64,000 nucleotides of DNA from the NCBI GenBank assembly GCA_036946625.1, contig JAQIIU010000003.1, positions 1,127,961 through 1,191,960 on the forward strand, given 5' to 3'. The translations under genes were made by a program, and so were the position numbers. The stretch's first letter is position 1, and each line of letters begins with the position of its first letter. Source of the stretch: Methylorubrum populi (GTDB taxonomy: Bacteria > Pseudomonadota > Alphaproteobacteria > Rhizobiales > Beijerinckiaceae). Positions 27,568 through 36,943 of this stretch are shown one piece after another. The notes under the pieces were generated by a model. It was not told the origin of the DNA. It saw only the letters and a list, made by a program, of their open reading frames with translations, and made no database searches.

Positions 27568-29274
27568 ATGACCGTCACGCTCGGCCGCGCGCCCGGCGCC
27601 GGCACGCGCCCGGCCGCGGCGCGGATCGGTGTGCTCGAGGCGATCGCGCATCGGATCATCCTGAGCCAGGGCTGGATGCGGCTGGCGATCACCGTCGCCG
27701 CGGGGGCGCTGGGCGCGCTCGCCATGCCGCCCTACGGCCTGTTCCCGGCGCTCGTCGTGTCGCTCTGCGTCGCCGTCTGGCTGATCGACGGGGCGGCGGT
27801 CGCCGGCTCCGGCCGGCGCACGCTGCTCGTCTGCGCCGGCATCGGCTGGGCCTGGGGCTTCGGCTACTTCACCGCCGGCCTGTGGTGGCTCGGCGCGGCC
27901 TTCCTCGTCGAGGCGGACCAGTTCGCCTGGGCGATGCCGCTCGGCGTCGTCGGCCTGCCGGCGGGGCTCGCCCTGTTCTTCGCCGCGGGCTTTGCCGCCG
28001 CCCGCCTCGTCTGGTCGCGGGGTGCCGCCCGGATCGCGGCGCTGGCGTTCGGCCTCGCCGCCGCCGAGTGGCTGCGCGGCCATATCCTCACGGGCTTTCC
28101 CTGGAACACGCTCGGCATGGCGCTCGGGGGCAACCTCTGGACCATGCAGGCGGCCTCACTGGTCGGCCTCTACGGCCTGACCCTGATCGCGGTGCTCGTC
28201 GCCGCCGCGCCCGCGACGCTCGCCACCGGCGCGACGCCGCGGGCCCGGGTCGCGCCGACGCTGGCGGCACTGGTCCTGCTCGCGGGGCTTGCCGCCTACG
28301 GCGCGGGGCGCGTTCCCGCCGGGCCCGACTCGACCGTGGCCGGGGTGCGCCTGCGGCTGATCCAGCCGAACGTCCCGCAGGACGACAAGTTCGGCGTCGA
28401 GAACCGCAAGCGGATCGTCGGCAAGTACCTCGAACTGAGCGACCGGGCGGTCTCGCCCGACCGCACGGGCATCGCCGACGTCACCCACCTGATCTGGCCC
28501 GAATCGGCCTTCCCGTTCCTGATCCAGCGCGACCCGGAAGCCCTCGGGCGCATCGGCGCGGCGCTGCCCGAAGGCAAGCAGCTCGTCACCGGCGCCGCGC
28601 GGGTGCACGAACGCCCCGACGGCGAGCGCCTGACCCGCGAGAACGCGGTCTTCTTCAATTCCATCCTGACCATCGGCCCGGGCGGACGCATCGGCGACCT
28701 CTACGACAAGGTCCACCTCGTGCCCTTCGGCGAATACCTGCCGGGGCCGCTCGACGCGATCCTGCGGGCGGTGGGCCTGCGCCAGTTCGTCTCCATCCCC
28801 GGCGGCTTCACCGCGGGGGATCGCGCCGGCCAGCGCATCCTCGACGTGCCGGGCCTGCCGCCGGTCGCGGCCACGCTCTGCTACGAGGCGATCTTCCCCG
28901 GCGCGATCCTGCCGGCCGAGGGCGCGCCGAGGGGACCGGGCAGACTTCCCGGACTGATCCTGAACCTCACCAACGATGCGTGGTTCGGCGACACGCCCGG
29001 CCCGCGCCAGCACTTCGCGCAGGCCCGCCTGCGGGCGGTGGAGGAGGGCCTGCCGCTGGTGCGCGACGCCAACTCCGGCATCTCGGCGGTGGTCGACGCC
29101 CACGGCCGGGTGATCGCCGGCCTGCCGCTCGGCATCGAGGGCGTGCTCGATGCGAGCCTGCCCGAGCGGCTGCCCGGCCGCACCCTCTACGCCATCTTCG
29201 GTGATGCGCCGTTCGGGGCCGGGCTGATCGGCTGCCTCCTCGTCGCACTCGCCGCCCGGCGGCGGCGGACATGA
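27568..29274 (+). CDS. lnt: Apolipoprotein N-acyltransferase
   Basis: Adds the third acyl chain to the N-terminal Cys of lipoproteins at the inner membrane. It has 568 residues. About seven hydrophobic segments fill the first 240 residues. The nitrilase-like periplasmic domain carries the Glu-Lys-Cys triad: Glu in LIWPESAFPF, Lys in YDKVHLVPFGEYLP and Cys in ATLCYEAIFPG. NLTNDAWFGDTPGPRQHFAQ is also diagnostic. Slightly longer than E. coli Lnt (512). Its TGA overlaps the next ATG. Confidence 0.96.
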   Translation: MTVTLGRAPGAGTRPAAARIGVLEAIAHRIILSQGWMRLAITVAAGALGALAMPPYGLFPALVVSLCVAVWLIDGAAVAGSGRRTLLVCAGIGWAWGFGYFTAGLWWLGAAFLVEADQFAWAMPLGVVGLPAGLALFFAAGFAAARLVWSRGAARIAALAFGLAAAEWLRGHILTGFPWNTLGMALGGNLWTMQAASLVGLYGLTLIAVLVAAAPATLATGATPRARVAPTLAALVLLAGLAAYGAGRVPAGPDSTVAGVRLRLIQPNVPQDDKFGVENRKRIVGKYLELSDRAVSPDRTGIADVTHLIWPESAFPFLIQRDPEALGRIGAALPEGKQLVTGAARVHERPDGERLTRENAVFFNSILTIGPGGRIGDLYDKVHLVPFGEYLPGPLDAILRAVGLRQFVSIPGGFTAGDRAGQRILDVPGLPPVAATLCYEAIFPGAILPAEGAPRGPGRLPGLILNLTNDAWFGDTPGPRQHFAQARLRAVEEGLPLVRDANSGISAVVDAHGRVIAGLPLGIEGVLDASLPERLPGRTLYAIFGDAPFGAGLIGCLLVALAARRRRT

Positions 29275-30491
29275 CGAACACGGAGGCGCGCCGGTCGCCG
29301 CCTCGGCGAGCCGCGCTGATCGCCGCCGCGGTGCTGGCGGCGGCCTTCAACCTGCGCCCGGCACTCTCCAGCGTCGGTCCGCTGCTCACCGGCATCCTCG
29401 CCGAGACCGGGCTTTCGGCGGCGGGGGCCGCGCTCCTCACCACCCTGCCGGTGCTCTGCCTCGGGTTGGGCGCCGGGCTCGGCCCCTGGATCATGCGCCG
29501 CATCGGCGCCGATGCCGGCGTGCTCGTCGGCCTCGGCGCGGTGGCCGCGGGGCTCGCCCTGCGCTGGCCGGGCAGCCTCGTCCTGCTGTTCGCGGGCTGC
29601 GCGCTCGCGGGCCTCGGCATCGGGCTCGCCAACGTGCTCCTGCCGGTGATGGTCAAGCGCGACTTTCCGGCTTCCGCCGGGCGCATGACCGGCCTCTACA
29701 CGATGACGCTCTGCCTCGGCGCCGCCGCCGGCACCGGCTTCGGCGTCCCCCTGCGGGACGCACTCGGCGGCTGGGCGCCGGCGCTGGCCCTGTGGTGCCT
29801 GCCGGCGCTCGCCGCGATGCCGCTCTGGCTGCCGCTCGCCCGGCAGCGCCCGACGCCTCGCGCGCCGGGAATAGGATCCGGACAGGGGCCTGCGCCCCTG
29901 CGGCGCGACCCGCTGGCGTGGCAGGTCACCGGCTTCATGGGCCTGCAATCCTCGCTCGCCTACATCCTGTTCGGCTGGCTGCCGGCGGTGCTGGAGGGCA
30001 GGGGCCTCAGCCCGCTGGAGGCGGGCTTCGTCGCCTCGGTCGTGACCCTGGGCCAAGCCCCGGGCGCGCTGGTCATCGCCACGCTCGCCGCCCGGGCGCG
30101 GGATCAGCGCGGCTGGATCGCCGCCGTCCTCGTCGTCATCGTGGCGAGCTTCCTGCTCGCCGCCTTCGGCCCCGCTCCCCTGCTGATCCCGGCGGCCGTC
30201 GCCCTCGGGCTGGCGCTCGGCGGCTGCTTCGGGCTCGGGCTGACCGTGATCGTCCTGCGCGCGCCCGAGGCGGCCACCGCCGGATCGCTCTCGGCGATGG
30301 CGCAGGGCATCGGCTACACGCTCGCCGCCCTCGGCCCCCTCGGCTTCGGGCTGGCCCACGAAGGCAGCGGCGGCTGGGCTTGGCCCGCCGCCCTGTTCAC
30401 CGGCATCGCGACCCTCTCCCTCGCCTGCGGCCTCGGCGCCGGCCGCGCCCGGCATGTCGGCCTGGGGCCGGGACGCCCCGCAGCGGTTTGA
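29271..30491 (+). CDS. MFS transporter, CynX/NimT-like
   Basis: Inner-membrane transporter of 406 residues with about twelve hydrophobic segments. The N-terminal AAFNLRPALSSVGPLLTGIL is typical of the cyanate/2-nitroimidazole (CynX/NimT) branch of MFS. It starts with an ATGA overlap on lnt, so it should be translated with the lnt operon. Substrate is unknown; no cyanase gene is nearby. Confidence 0.88.
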   Translation: MTNTEARRSPPRRAALIAAAVLAAAFNLRPALSSVGPLLTGILAETGLSAAGAALLTTLPVLCLGLGAGLGPWIMRRIGADAGVLVGLGAVAAGLALRWPGSLVLLFAGCALAGLGIGLANVLLPVMVKRDFPASAGRMTGLYTMTLCLGAAAGTGFGVPLRDALGGWAPALALWCLPALAAMPLWLPLARQRPTPRAPGIGSGQGPAPLRRDPLAWQVTGFMGLQSSLAYILFGWLPAVLEGRGLSPLEAGFVASVVTLGQAPGALVIATLAARARDQRGWIAAVLVVIVASFLLAAFGPAPLLIPAAVALGLALGGCFGLGLTVIVLRAPEAATAGSLSAMAQGIGYTLAALGPLGFGLAHEGSGGWAWPAALFTGIATLSLACGLGAGRARHVGLGPGRPAAV

Positions 30492-30720
30492 CGAGCCGAT
30501 GCCGGAATCTCTCGATCCGGCGTCCACGATCATCCGCGGCCCGAGACGGATGTCTCCCGCCTCCTATTGAAGTTCCGCACCTGGATGCAGACGCCGCCGC
30601 GGCATTCGGCCAATCCTGGCCGTTGGATCGACGGCCGTCATCGGACGTTTCGAACATGACGGCCGGTCATGCCGGCCCAAGCCCGACCTTGGCTTTACGC
30701 TCGACACACAGGAAATCGCA

Positions 30721-31296
30721 ATGAAGCGCATATTCATGGCCTCGGCCGTCCTCGCGGGCGCGCTGGCCTACCTGCCTGTGACCGCCGACGCGCGCCCCGG
30801 CGGCGGCGCCCGCGGCGCGGGCGGCTTCGGTCGCGGCGGGCTTGTCAGTGGCGGCTTCCGTGGCGGTGGAATCGGCGGTGGCGGTTTCGCCGGCCGGCCC
30901 GGGATCGGTCGCGGCGGGTTTGCGGGCCGCCCCGGCTTCGGCAACGGCGTCGCCGGTGTGCGGCCCGGCTTCGGTGGCCGGGGCTGGTACGGCGGCAACC
31001 GCTGGCGCAATGCCGGCTTCCACCGCCGCGGTTACGGCTACGGCGGGCTAGGTCTCGGGCTCGGCCTTGCCGCCGGCGGTCTCTACGGCGCCTACGGCTA
31101 TCCGGGCTACGGCTACGGTTACGACGACGGGTACTACGCGCCGGCCGGGTATTACGGCGCCGAGACGGTGACCACCGATGTCGCGCCCGGTGGCGGCGAT
31201 GCCGCGGTGGCCGAGTGCGCCCGCCGGTTCAAGACCTACGATCCGCAGAGCCAGACCTACGTCGGCAAGGGCGGCGTGCGCCGCTCCTGCCCGTAA
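30721..31296 (+). CDS. Glycine/arginine-rich secreted protein
   Basis: Protein of 191 residues with a signal peptide (MKRIFMASAVLAGALAYLPV, cleaved near ADA). A long Gly/Arg/Phe-rich region with GGFGRGG and FAGRPG repeats follows, then a Tyr/Gly part (YGYPGYGYGYDDGYYAPAGY). It ends in a conserved-looking module, CARRFKTYDPQSQTYVGKGG then VRRSCP, with two Cys. That terminal module resembles the BA14K-like or similar short domains of Rhizobiales envelope proteins. A strong ribosome site (CAGGAA) precedes the ATG. A bidirectional terminator closes the gene. Function unknown; probably periplasmic or cell-surface. Confidence 0.78.
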   Translation: MKRIFMASAVLAGALAYLPVTADARPGGGARGAGGFGRGGLVSGGFRGGGIGGGGFAGRPGIGRGGFAGRPGFGNGVAGVRPGFGGRGWYGGNRWRNAGFHRRGYGYGGLGLGLGLAAGGLYGAYGYPGYGYGYDDGYYAPAGYYGAETVTTDVAPGGGDAAVAECARRFKTYDPQSQTYVGKGGVRRSCP

Positions 31297-31344
31297 GGGT
31301 CCGGATGGGGAAGCTGCGCTTCGGCGCTTCCTCCACGGCAAAGA

Positions 31345-31380
31345 GAAACCCCGCCCGACCTCACGGTCGGGCGGGGTTTC
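31345..31380. terminator. Bidirectional terminator between the glycine-rich gene and katA
   Basis: Perfect 16-bp stem (GAAACCCCGCCCGACC with its inverse) around TCAC, with T-rich flank on the plus strand and A-rich flank before it, so it can serve both convergent genes. Confidence 0.92.
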
Positions 31381-31486
31381 TTTCACGTCAGCGGATCGCC
31401 GGCCTCAGTGTCTCTCACGAGACTCCCGCCGCGCTGTCGTCGTCAGGGCGAGAACGGTCAGTGACCGGGAGTTTCGTGAGGCGCTC

Positions 31487-33076
31487 TTACTCCGCGGCGA
31501 CCTTCTGCGGGGCGTTGCCGCCCTCGGTGTAGGTCTCGGGCGAGAGACGCTTGTGCGGGGCGGCGCGGCCCGGCAGCGGCGGCAGGGCCTTGGCCTTCTC
31601 CAGGTCGATCCCGGCACCCTCGGCGACGCGGCGGCCGTAATCCTCGTCCGCGTGCCAGAAGTGCCAGACCATCCGAAGCCGGATGGCTTCCGGGCACTGC
31701 TTCATGTCGGCCACGAGGTTGGCGATCAGGTCCTCGCGCTCCCAGTCCTCGAAGGTCCGGTAGCGGTGACCCGCCTGGGCGTAGTCGTCCTCGGTGCGCG
31801 AGGTCTGGTAGCGGCCGAGATTGCCCGTGACCGGCTGGTGATACTCCTTGCGCTTCGGCGCCTCGGCGAGACCCTCGCCGAGCGTCGAGGGCTCGTAGTT
31901 GATGTGCCGGTTCGTCCCCGTGCCGTCGACGCCGTAGGCCATCTGGCCGTCGCGCTGGTTGGAAAAGACCTTCACGCCGGGCTGCGGCGCGTTGATCGGC
32001 AGTTGCAGGTAGTTGGCGCCGACGCGGTAGCGCTGCGTGTCCGAGTAGGACAGGGTCCGGCCCTGGAGCATCTTGTCGTCCGAGAAGTCGATGCCGTCCA
32101 CGAGCACGCCGGTGCCGAAGGCCGACTGCTCGACCTCCGCGAAGAAGTTGTCCGGCACGCGGTCGAGCACCATGCGGCCGACCGGCAGCAACGGGAACTG
32201 GTCCTCGGGCCAGCGCTTCGTGTCGTCCAGCGGATCGAACGAGAGGTGGTCGTTCGGGCCGTCGGGCATGATCTGCACGCAGAATTCCCATTCGGGGAAG
32301 TTGCCGGCCTGGATGGTGTCGTAGAGGTCGCGCGTCGCGTGGCCGACATCCTTGGCCTGGATCTCGGAAGCCTGACCGGAGGTCAGGTTGCGGACGCCCT
32401 GCTTCGGCTGCCAGTGGAACTTGCAGAGCACTGCCTCGCCCCGGTCGTTGACCAGCTTGTAGGTGTTGACGCCCGAGCCTTCCATCTCGCGGTAGTTCGC
32501 CGGGATGCCCCACGGCGACTTCAGCCACGTCACCATGTGGATCGCTTCGGGGTGCTGCGCCACGAAGTCGAAGAAGCGCCACGCCTCCTGGCGGTTCGTC
32601 ACCGGGTCCGGCTTGAACGCGTGGATCATGTCGGGGAACTTGATCGCGTCGCGGATGAAGAAGACCTTGAGGTTGTTGCCCACGAGGTCCCAGTTGCCCT
32701 CGACGGTCTTGAACTTCACCGCGAAGCCGCGCGGGTCGCGCTCGGTCTCAGGGCTCTCCTTGGCGCCGGCGACGGTGGAGAAGCGCACGAACATCGGCGT
32801 CTTCACGCCGGTCTCGTTGAGCACGCGGGCGCGGGTGTACTTGGAGGCCGGCTCGTCGCCGATCGTGCCGTAGGCCTCGAACCAGCCGTGGGCACCGGCG
32901 CCGCGGGCATGCACCACCCGCTCCGGAATGCGCTCGCGGTCGAAATGGGTGATCTTCTCGATGAACTGGTAGTTCTCGAGGGTCGCCGGGCCCCGCTCGC
33001 CGACCGTGCGCGTGCTCTGGTTGTCGCGGACCGGGTGGCCCTGGCGGGTGGTCAGAATCGGACGGTTCTCGCTCAT
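31487..33076 (-). CDS. katA: Monofunctional heme catalase
   Basis: Breaks hydrogen peroxide down to water and oxygen. It has 529 residues. The distal His is in [19 protein letters not shown], the Asn region in [20 protein letters not shown], and the proximal heme ligand Tyr in [21 protein letters not shown] good Shine-Dalgarno (AAGGAGAG) precedes the ATG. It is divergent from oxyR, with a 138-base shared control region, so OxyR control is very likely. The residue after HG in the active-site motif is Trp rather than the more usual Tyr. Confidence 0.95.
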   Translation of the reverse strand: MSENRPILTTRQGHPVRDNQSTRTVGERGPATLENYQFIEKITHFDRERIPERVVHARGAGAHGWFEAYGTIGDEPASKYTRARVLNETGVKTPMFVRFSTVAGAKESPETERDPRGFAVKFKTVEGNWDLVGNNLKVFFIRDAIKFPDMIHAFKPDPVTNRQEAWRFFDFVAQHPEAIHMVTWLKSPWGIPANYREMEGSGVNTYKLVNDRGEAVLCKFHWQPKQGVRNLTSGQASEIQAKDVGHATRDLYDTIQAGNFPEWEFCVQIMPDGPNDHLSFDPLDDTKRWPEDQFPLLPVGRMVLDRVPDNFFAEVEQSAFGTGVLVDGIDFSDDKMLQGRTLSYSDTQRYRVGANYLQLPINAPQPGVKVFSNQRDGQMAYGVDGTGTNRHINYEPSTLGEGLAEAPKRKEYHQPVTGNLGRYQTSRTEDDYAQAGHRYRTFEDWEREDLIANLVADMKQCPEAIRLRMVWHFWHADEDYGRRVAEGAGIDLEKAKALPPLPGRAAPHKRLSPETYTEGGNAPQKVAAE

Positions 33077-33159
33077 GCGTCACTCTCTCCTTGGGAGGCA
33101 AGGGCTTCAGGGTGGATCGCTCGGCGCGTCCGCACAGCCTGGAACCATTCTGTTTCGGG

Positions 33160-33225
33160 GGTATGACCCAGGTATGACCCGTTGGCAAATGCATCGTCAC
33201 AAACGTTGTGATAGATGTTTCCTAT
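33160..33225. promoter_or_regulatory. Candidate OxyR control sites between katA and oxyR
   Basis: Three elements lie in the divergent promoter region. GGTATGACCC is directly repeated (33160-33169 and 33171-33180, one helical turn apart). TCACAA-ACG-TTGTGA (33197-33211) is a perfect-arm palindrome. ATAG-N7-CTAT (33211-33225) matches the core of the published OxyR consensus and overlaps the oxyR start codons. Function is inferred from position and motif. Confidence 0.6.
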
Positions 33226-34189
33226 GAAATTCTCGGGCCTTTCCCTGCGCGATCTCGAATATGCCGTGGCGGTCGCCGACGAGGGGCATTTCGGCCGAGC
33301 CGCCGAACGCTGCAACGTGAGCCAGCCGACGCTCTCGGTGCAGGTGCGCAAACTGGAGAACGCGCTGGGGCTGGCCTTGTTCGAACGCTCCAACCGCCGC
33401 GTGCTGCTGACCGTGGCGGGGCAGGGAATCGTGCGGCAGGCCCGCGTCGTGCTGGCGGAGGCGCAGCGCCTGCTGGCGCTCGCGGTCGAGGGGCGCGGCT
33501 CGCCGCTCACCGGCCGGCTCGTGCTCGCCGCGATCCAGACGCTCGGGCCCTACTACTTCCCCCTGGTCCTGCGCCTGCTGCGCCAGGAATTTCCGCTGCT
33601 GACCCTGGCGCTCTCCGAGGCGCGCACCGCCGAGATCCTCGACGGCCTGCGCGACGGGCGCATCGACGCGGCCCTGATCTCCCTGCCGGTGGCGGCCTCC
33701 GGGCTCACGGTCTCGCCGCTCTTCGTCGAGCCGTTCCGGCTCGCCTGCCCGGCCGATCATCCGCTCGCCCAGGGCGCACCGCCGCGGGCGGAAAAGATCG
33801 GGGGGCCGGATCTGCTGCTTCTGGACGAGGGCAACTGCCTGCGCGACCAGACCATCGCCGCCTGCGGCACCCTGCGGGCGGGCGGGCGCCATGCCACCAG
33901 CCTGGAGACCCTGCGCTCGATGGTGGCGGCGGGCGCCGGCTACACCCTGATCCCGGCTCTGGCCGTCCCCTCCGGCCCCGATCCGAGCGGGCTCACGGTG
34001 ATGCGCCCGTTCGAGGGGGAGGGGCCCGGCCGCACCGTCGCCCTGGCGTGGCGCTCCAGCGACCCCCGCGCGGCGGGCCTCGCGCACCTGGCCGCCTTCT
34101 TCCGGGCCCACGCCCCGCCGAGCACCGCCGCCTGCCGGGAGGACGCCGTGCCCGTCGCCCGGCGTGACAGCCGCGCCGAAGCGGTGTAG
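33224..34189 (+). CDS. oxyR: LysR-family hydrogen peroxide sensor OxyR
   Basis: Peroxide-sensing activator of 321 residues (324 from the alternative ATG at 33215). The N-terminal winged helix-turn-helix reads LRDLEYAVAVADEGHFGRAA, ERCNVSQPTLSVQVRKLENA. The redox pair is conserved: GNCLRDQTIAAC, with Cys205 and Cys214 nine residues apart exactly as Cys199/Cys208 of E. coli OxyR. This makes the assignment more specific than generic LysR. Divergent from katA, its probable main target. No clear ribosome site precedes either ATG. Confidence 0.94.
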   Translation: MKFSGLSLRDLEYAVAVADEGHFGRAAERCNVSQPTLSVQVRKLENALGLALFERSNRRVLLTVAGQGIVRQARVVLAEAQRLLALAVEGRGSPLTGRLVLAAIQTLGPYYFPLVLRLLRQEFPLLTLALSEARTAEILDGLRDGRIDAALISLPVAASGLTVSPLFVEPFRLACPADHPLAQGAPPRAEKIGGPDLLLLDEGNCLRDQTIAACGTLRAGGRHATSLETLRSMVAAGAGYTLIPALAVPSGPDPSGLTVMRPFEGEGPGRTVALAWRSSDPRAAGLAHLAAFFRAHAPPSTAACREDAVPVARRDSRAEAV

Positions 34190-34237
34190 CGGCGGGCGCG
34201 TCGCATCCGCGCCCTCCGCGCGAGAAAACAGCCCGCC

Positions 34238-35320
34238 TTGTCCCACCGCCACCCGATCGTGCGCTGGACGGCGCTCGCCGCCGCCTCGGCCGTCCTCGCC
34301 TACGGCCTGACCCGGGCGCATTTCCCCGCCGCCCTGCTGCTCGGGCCGATGCTGGCCGCGATCACCTTCGGCCTGCGCGGAGCCGGGCTCGCGCTGCCGC
34401 GCCCGCTGTTCCTGGCGGCGCAGGCCGTGATCGGCTGCCTCGTCGCCCGCGCGGCGACGGCCGAGATCGCCGCGACCTTGCGCGAGGACGGGCCGATCAT
34501 CCTGGCGGTGGTCGGCGTGACCGTGGCGGCGGGCGCCCTGACCGGATTGGCGCTGACGCGGCTGCGAGTGCTGCCCGGCACGACGGCCGCCTGGGGCTCC
34601 TCGCCGGGAGGTGCCGCCGCGATGGTGGCGATGGCCGAGGCGTACGGCGCCGATCCCCGGCTCGTCGCCTTCATGCAATACGTGCGGGTCGCCGCCGTGG
34701 TGCTCTCGGCCTCGCTCGCCGCGCGGCTCCTCACCGAGGCCGGCGGCGGTGCCGGCGAGCCGGCGCAGGAGGCCTCCTGGACCTGGGCCGGCCTCCTCGC
34801 CACCGCCGCGGTCGCCCTCGCCGGCGCCGGGCTCGCGGCGCTGGTGCGCCTGCCCTCCGCGCCCCTGATCGGGCCGATGCTGCTCGGCGCCGGCCTGCAC
34901 GCCACGGGCCTGCTCGACATCGCGCTGCCCGTCCCGGTGCTCGATGCCGCCTACGCGGTGATCGGCTGGTATGTCGGCCTGCGCTTCACCCGCCGGACCC
35001 TGGAGGCGACGCTCCATGCCCTGCCCGGCGTCCTCACGGCCACGGTCGCGATCATCGCCCTGTGCGCCGCCTGGGCCTGGGGCCTCACCGGCCTGCTGCC
35101 GATCGACTACCTCACCGCCTTCCTGGCCACGAGCCCCGGCGGGCTCGATTCGGTGGCGATCATCGCGGTCGGCTCGAAGGCCGACATCTCCTTCGTGCTC
35201 GCGGTGCAGACCCTGCGGCTGTTCGTGGTGCTGGTGACCGGGCCGATCCTGGCCAGGTGGATCGCCCGCGCCGCGCCGGAGGGACAGGCCGGGGAACGGA
35301 ACGGGGGACGCGGAGCGTGA
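34238..35320 (+). CDS. AbrB/AbrB-like (ammonia monooxygenase-named) membrane protein
   Basis: Integral membrane protein of about 360 residues with ten or so hydrophobic segments. Two internally repeated halves each carry the family glycine motif: ALLLGPMLAAITFGL and PSAPLIGPMLLGAGLHATGL. WGSSPGGAAAMVAMAEAYGA and LATSPGGLDSVAIIAVGSKA are further matches. The family name comes from an old link to ammonia monooxygenase regulation; a transport role is likelier. The frame opens at TTG 34238; GTG 34259 is an alternative. Its TGA overlaps the dgkA GTG. Confidence 0.85.
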   Translation: MSHRHPIVRWTALAAASAVLAYGLTRAHFPAALLLGPMLAAITFGLRGAGLALPRPLFLAAQAVIGCLVARAATAEIAATLREDGPIILAVVGVTVAAGALTGLALTRLRVLPGTTAAWGSSPGGAAAMVAMAEAYGADPRLVAFMQYVRVAAVVLSASLAARLLTEAGGGAGEPAQEASWTWAGLLATAAVALAGAGLAALVRLPSAPLIGPMLLGAGLHATGLLDIALPVPVLDAAYAVIGWYVGLRFTRRTLEATLHALPGVLTATVAIIALCAAWAWGLTGLLPIDYLTAFLATSPGGLDSVAIIAVGSKADISFVLAVQTLRLFVVLVTGPILARWIARAAPEGQAGERNGGRGA

Positions 35321-35661
35321 TCGCGCTCTACCACGCCTTCCTCAACTCCTGGCGCGGCCTCGTCTTCGGTGCCCGCACCGAACGGGCGATCCGGCTCGAA
35401 CTCGTGCTGCTGGCGCTCGGCCTGCCCGCCGCGCTCGTGCTCGGCGGGACGCTGTGGGTGCGGGTGGCGCTGCTCGCGAGCCTGATGCTGATGCTCGCGG
35501 CGGAGTTCCTCAACACGGCGATCGAGAAGCTGTGCGACCACCTGCATCCGGACCGGCACGCCCGGATCGGCATCGTCAAGGATCTGGCCTCGGCGGGCGC
35601 GTTCCTGGCGCAGGCCATCGCCGCCCTGGTCTGGACCGCGGCGCTCATCGATAGGTTCTGA
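35317..35661 (+). CDS. dgkA: Diacylglycerol kinase, DgkA type
   Basis: Small integral membrane kinase that recycles diacylglycerol to phosphatidic acid. It has 114 residues from GTG 35317 (GTGA overlap with the preceding gene). Three hydrophobic segments and the signature AAEFLNTAIEKLCDHLHPDR with IGIVKDLASAGAFLAQ are present, including the catalytic Glu and Asn-Thr-Ala-Ile-Glu. Length matches the family. Confidence 0.94.
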   Translation: MIALYHAFLNSWRGLVFGARTERAIRLELVLLALGLPAALVLGGTLWVRVALLASLMLMLAAEFLNTAIEKLCDHLHPDRHARIGIVKDLASAGAFLAQAIAALVWTAALIDRF

Positions 35662-35825
35662 AGCGTTGTCCGACCCCGGCTCGGCGACGGTCCTGCTCGC
35701 TCCGGACCGCCCGGCCGAGGCGATCGATCGGGCAGGCATGAAGCGCCGAGAGGCCGAGCTGCAGCACGCTGTTCACCATGCCGGGATAGGCGCCAGCGCC
35801 GGGAGCGCGACCGAGAGAAGGCGGC

Positions 35826-36026
35826 TCATCGATCCTCCGTCTCTTTCCAGAGGGCCCAGGCCCCCGAGAACACCATCGCCCCGATCAGCAGCCGCATGCC
35901 CGTATGGCCGATCCGTTCGACGAGCCAGGCATGGGTGGTCACGAGGCTCAGATCCAGAATCCAGCCCCAGGCGGTGATGACCACCGCGACAGCGAGGACG
36001 ACGAGGAGCTTGGCCCAGACCGGCAT
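35826..36026 (-). CDS. Small two-segment membrane protein
   Basis: Possible protein of 66 residues: KLLVVLAVAVVITAWGWIL and GMRLLIGAMVFSGAWALW are two membrane segments separated by a loop with DLSLVTTHAWLVERIGHT. The ATG at 36026 is clean and the residue pattern looks like a real inner-membrane protein. Family not recognised. It is convergent with dgkA and divergent from the metallophosphoesterase remnant. The 290 bases upstream (36027-36316) hold no other gene that I can support. Confidence 0.6.
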   Translation of the reverse strand: MPVWAKLLVVLAVAVVITAWGWILDLSLVTTHAWLVERIGHTGMRLLIGAMVFSGAWALWKETEDR

Positions 36027-36316
36027 GGACGAGGCGCTAGCACGTTTGTGCAGGTGCGCCGAGCGACCGAGGGGGCACTCCGCCGCAAGTCCTCAAAAAA
36101 TGCCGCGACATCCGATATGTCCGCTCGACCCTGCAAACGGCAGGATGGTGCTGGTCCGATCTCGCGCCATCGCTGTCGTCCGACGCCGCCGGCCGAAACC
36201 AACCGCGGTGATGCGGCGGCTTGCGGCGGGTTCGAAGCGCGCCAACTCCGAAACGGGCCCGGGCCGTCGCATCCTCTCCGAGACGGCGCAGGTCTCCCCC
36301 TTTTCGTGAAGATCGC

Positions 36317-36943
36317 ATGGCCACCTTCTTCATCGCCGACACGCATTTCGGCGACGCCTACTTGGTCGAGCGTCGCCGGCGGGTCTTCGCCTCGCTGGAA
36401 GCGCACGACGAGGCGCTGATCGCCCGCTGGAACGCCCGGGTCGGCGAGGGGGACGCGGTCTGGCATCTCGGCGACTTCGCCGCCCATGCCAGCCGGGCGC
36501 ATTGCGCCGCCGTCTTCGCCCGCCTGAACAGCGTGAAGCGGCTGGTGCGCGGCAACCACGACACCAACCGCGTGCTGGACCTGCCCTGGGCCGAGCCGCC
36601 GGTGGAGAGCGCCCGCATCAGCGTGGAGGATGGGGCGGGGCGAACGTGGCGGCTGTTCCTGTCGCACCCGGCGTGCGCTGAACGCTTGGCCCTCAGCTCT
36701 TGGCCCTCAGCTCACCGCCAGCGGCATCGCCTCGACCAAGGTCTCCGCAAGCCCCCGCCGCTCCAGGGAGCGGCCGAGCGCCGCGTTGAGCCCGGCTCCG
36801 CCGGTGAAGAGGGCGCGGGCGGCCGGAGCCTCGGGCGCCCGCGCTGGCCTCTCGCCGAGAAGCTGGACGACGCGGCGGGCGATGGCGGGGGCCGGGTCGA
36901 TCCACGCGACCGGCCACGGCGCGAGGCGCTCGAAGCGGGGTAG
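36317..36943 (+). pseudogene. Metallophosphoesterase, truncated at the 3' end
   Basis: The first 118 residues are a good calcineurin-like phosphoesterase: FFIADTHFGDAYLVERRRRV (DxH), DAVWHLGDFAAHA (GD) and RLVRGNHDTNRVLDLP (GNHD). At about 36675, just after RLFLSHPA, similarity stops. The expected final metal site (GHxH) is missing, and the frame continues to 36943 only as the antisense of murI. The break falls within 15 bases of a 14-bp tandem duplication at 36685-36712. The product would lack part of its metal centre and is probably inactive. Confidence 0.75.
36685..36712 (+). repeat. Exact 14-bp tandem duplication at the murI stop
   Basis: CTTGGCCCTCAGCT occurs twice in succession (36685-36698, 36699-36712). 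The right-hand copy includes the murI stop codon; the left copy carries a second stop just downstream. It marks the junction where the metallophosphoesterase gene is cut off. Confidence 0.93.

Noticed and set aside
29271-30491. Cyanate transporter as a specific call for the MFS gene
   Set aside because: No cyanase gene is present and CynX-like proteins have mixed substrates, so only the family is given.
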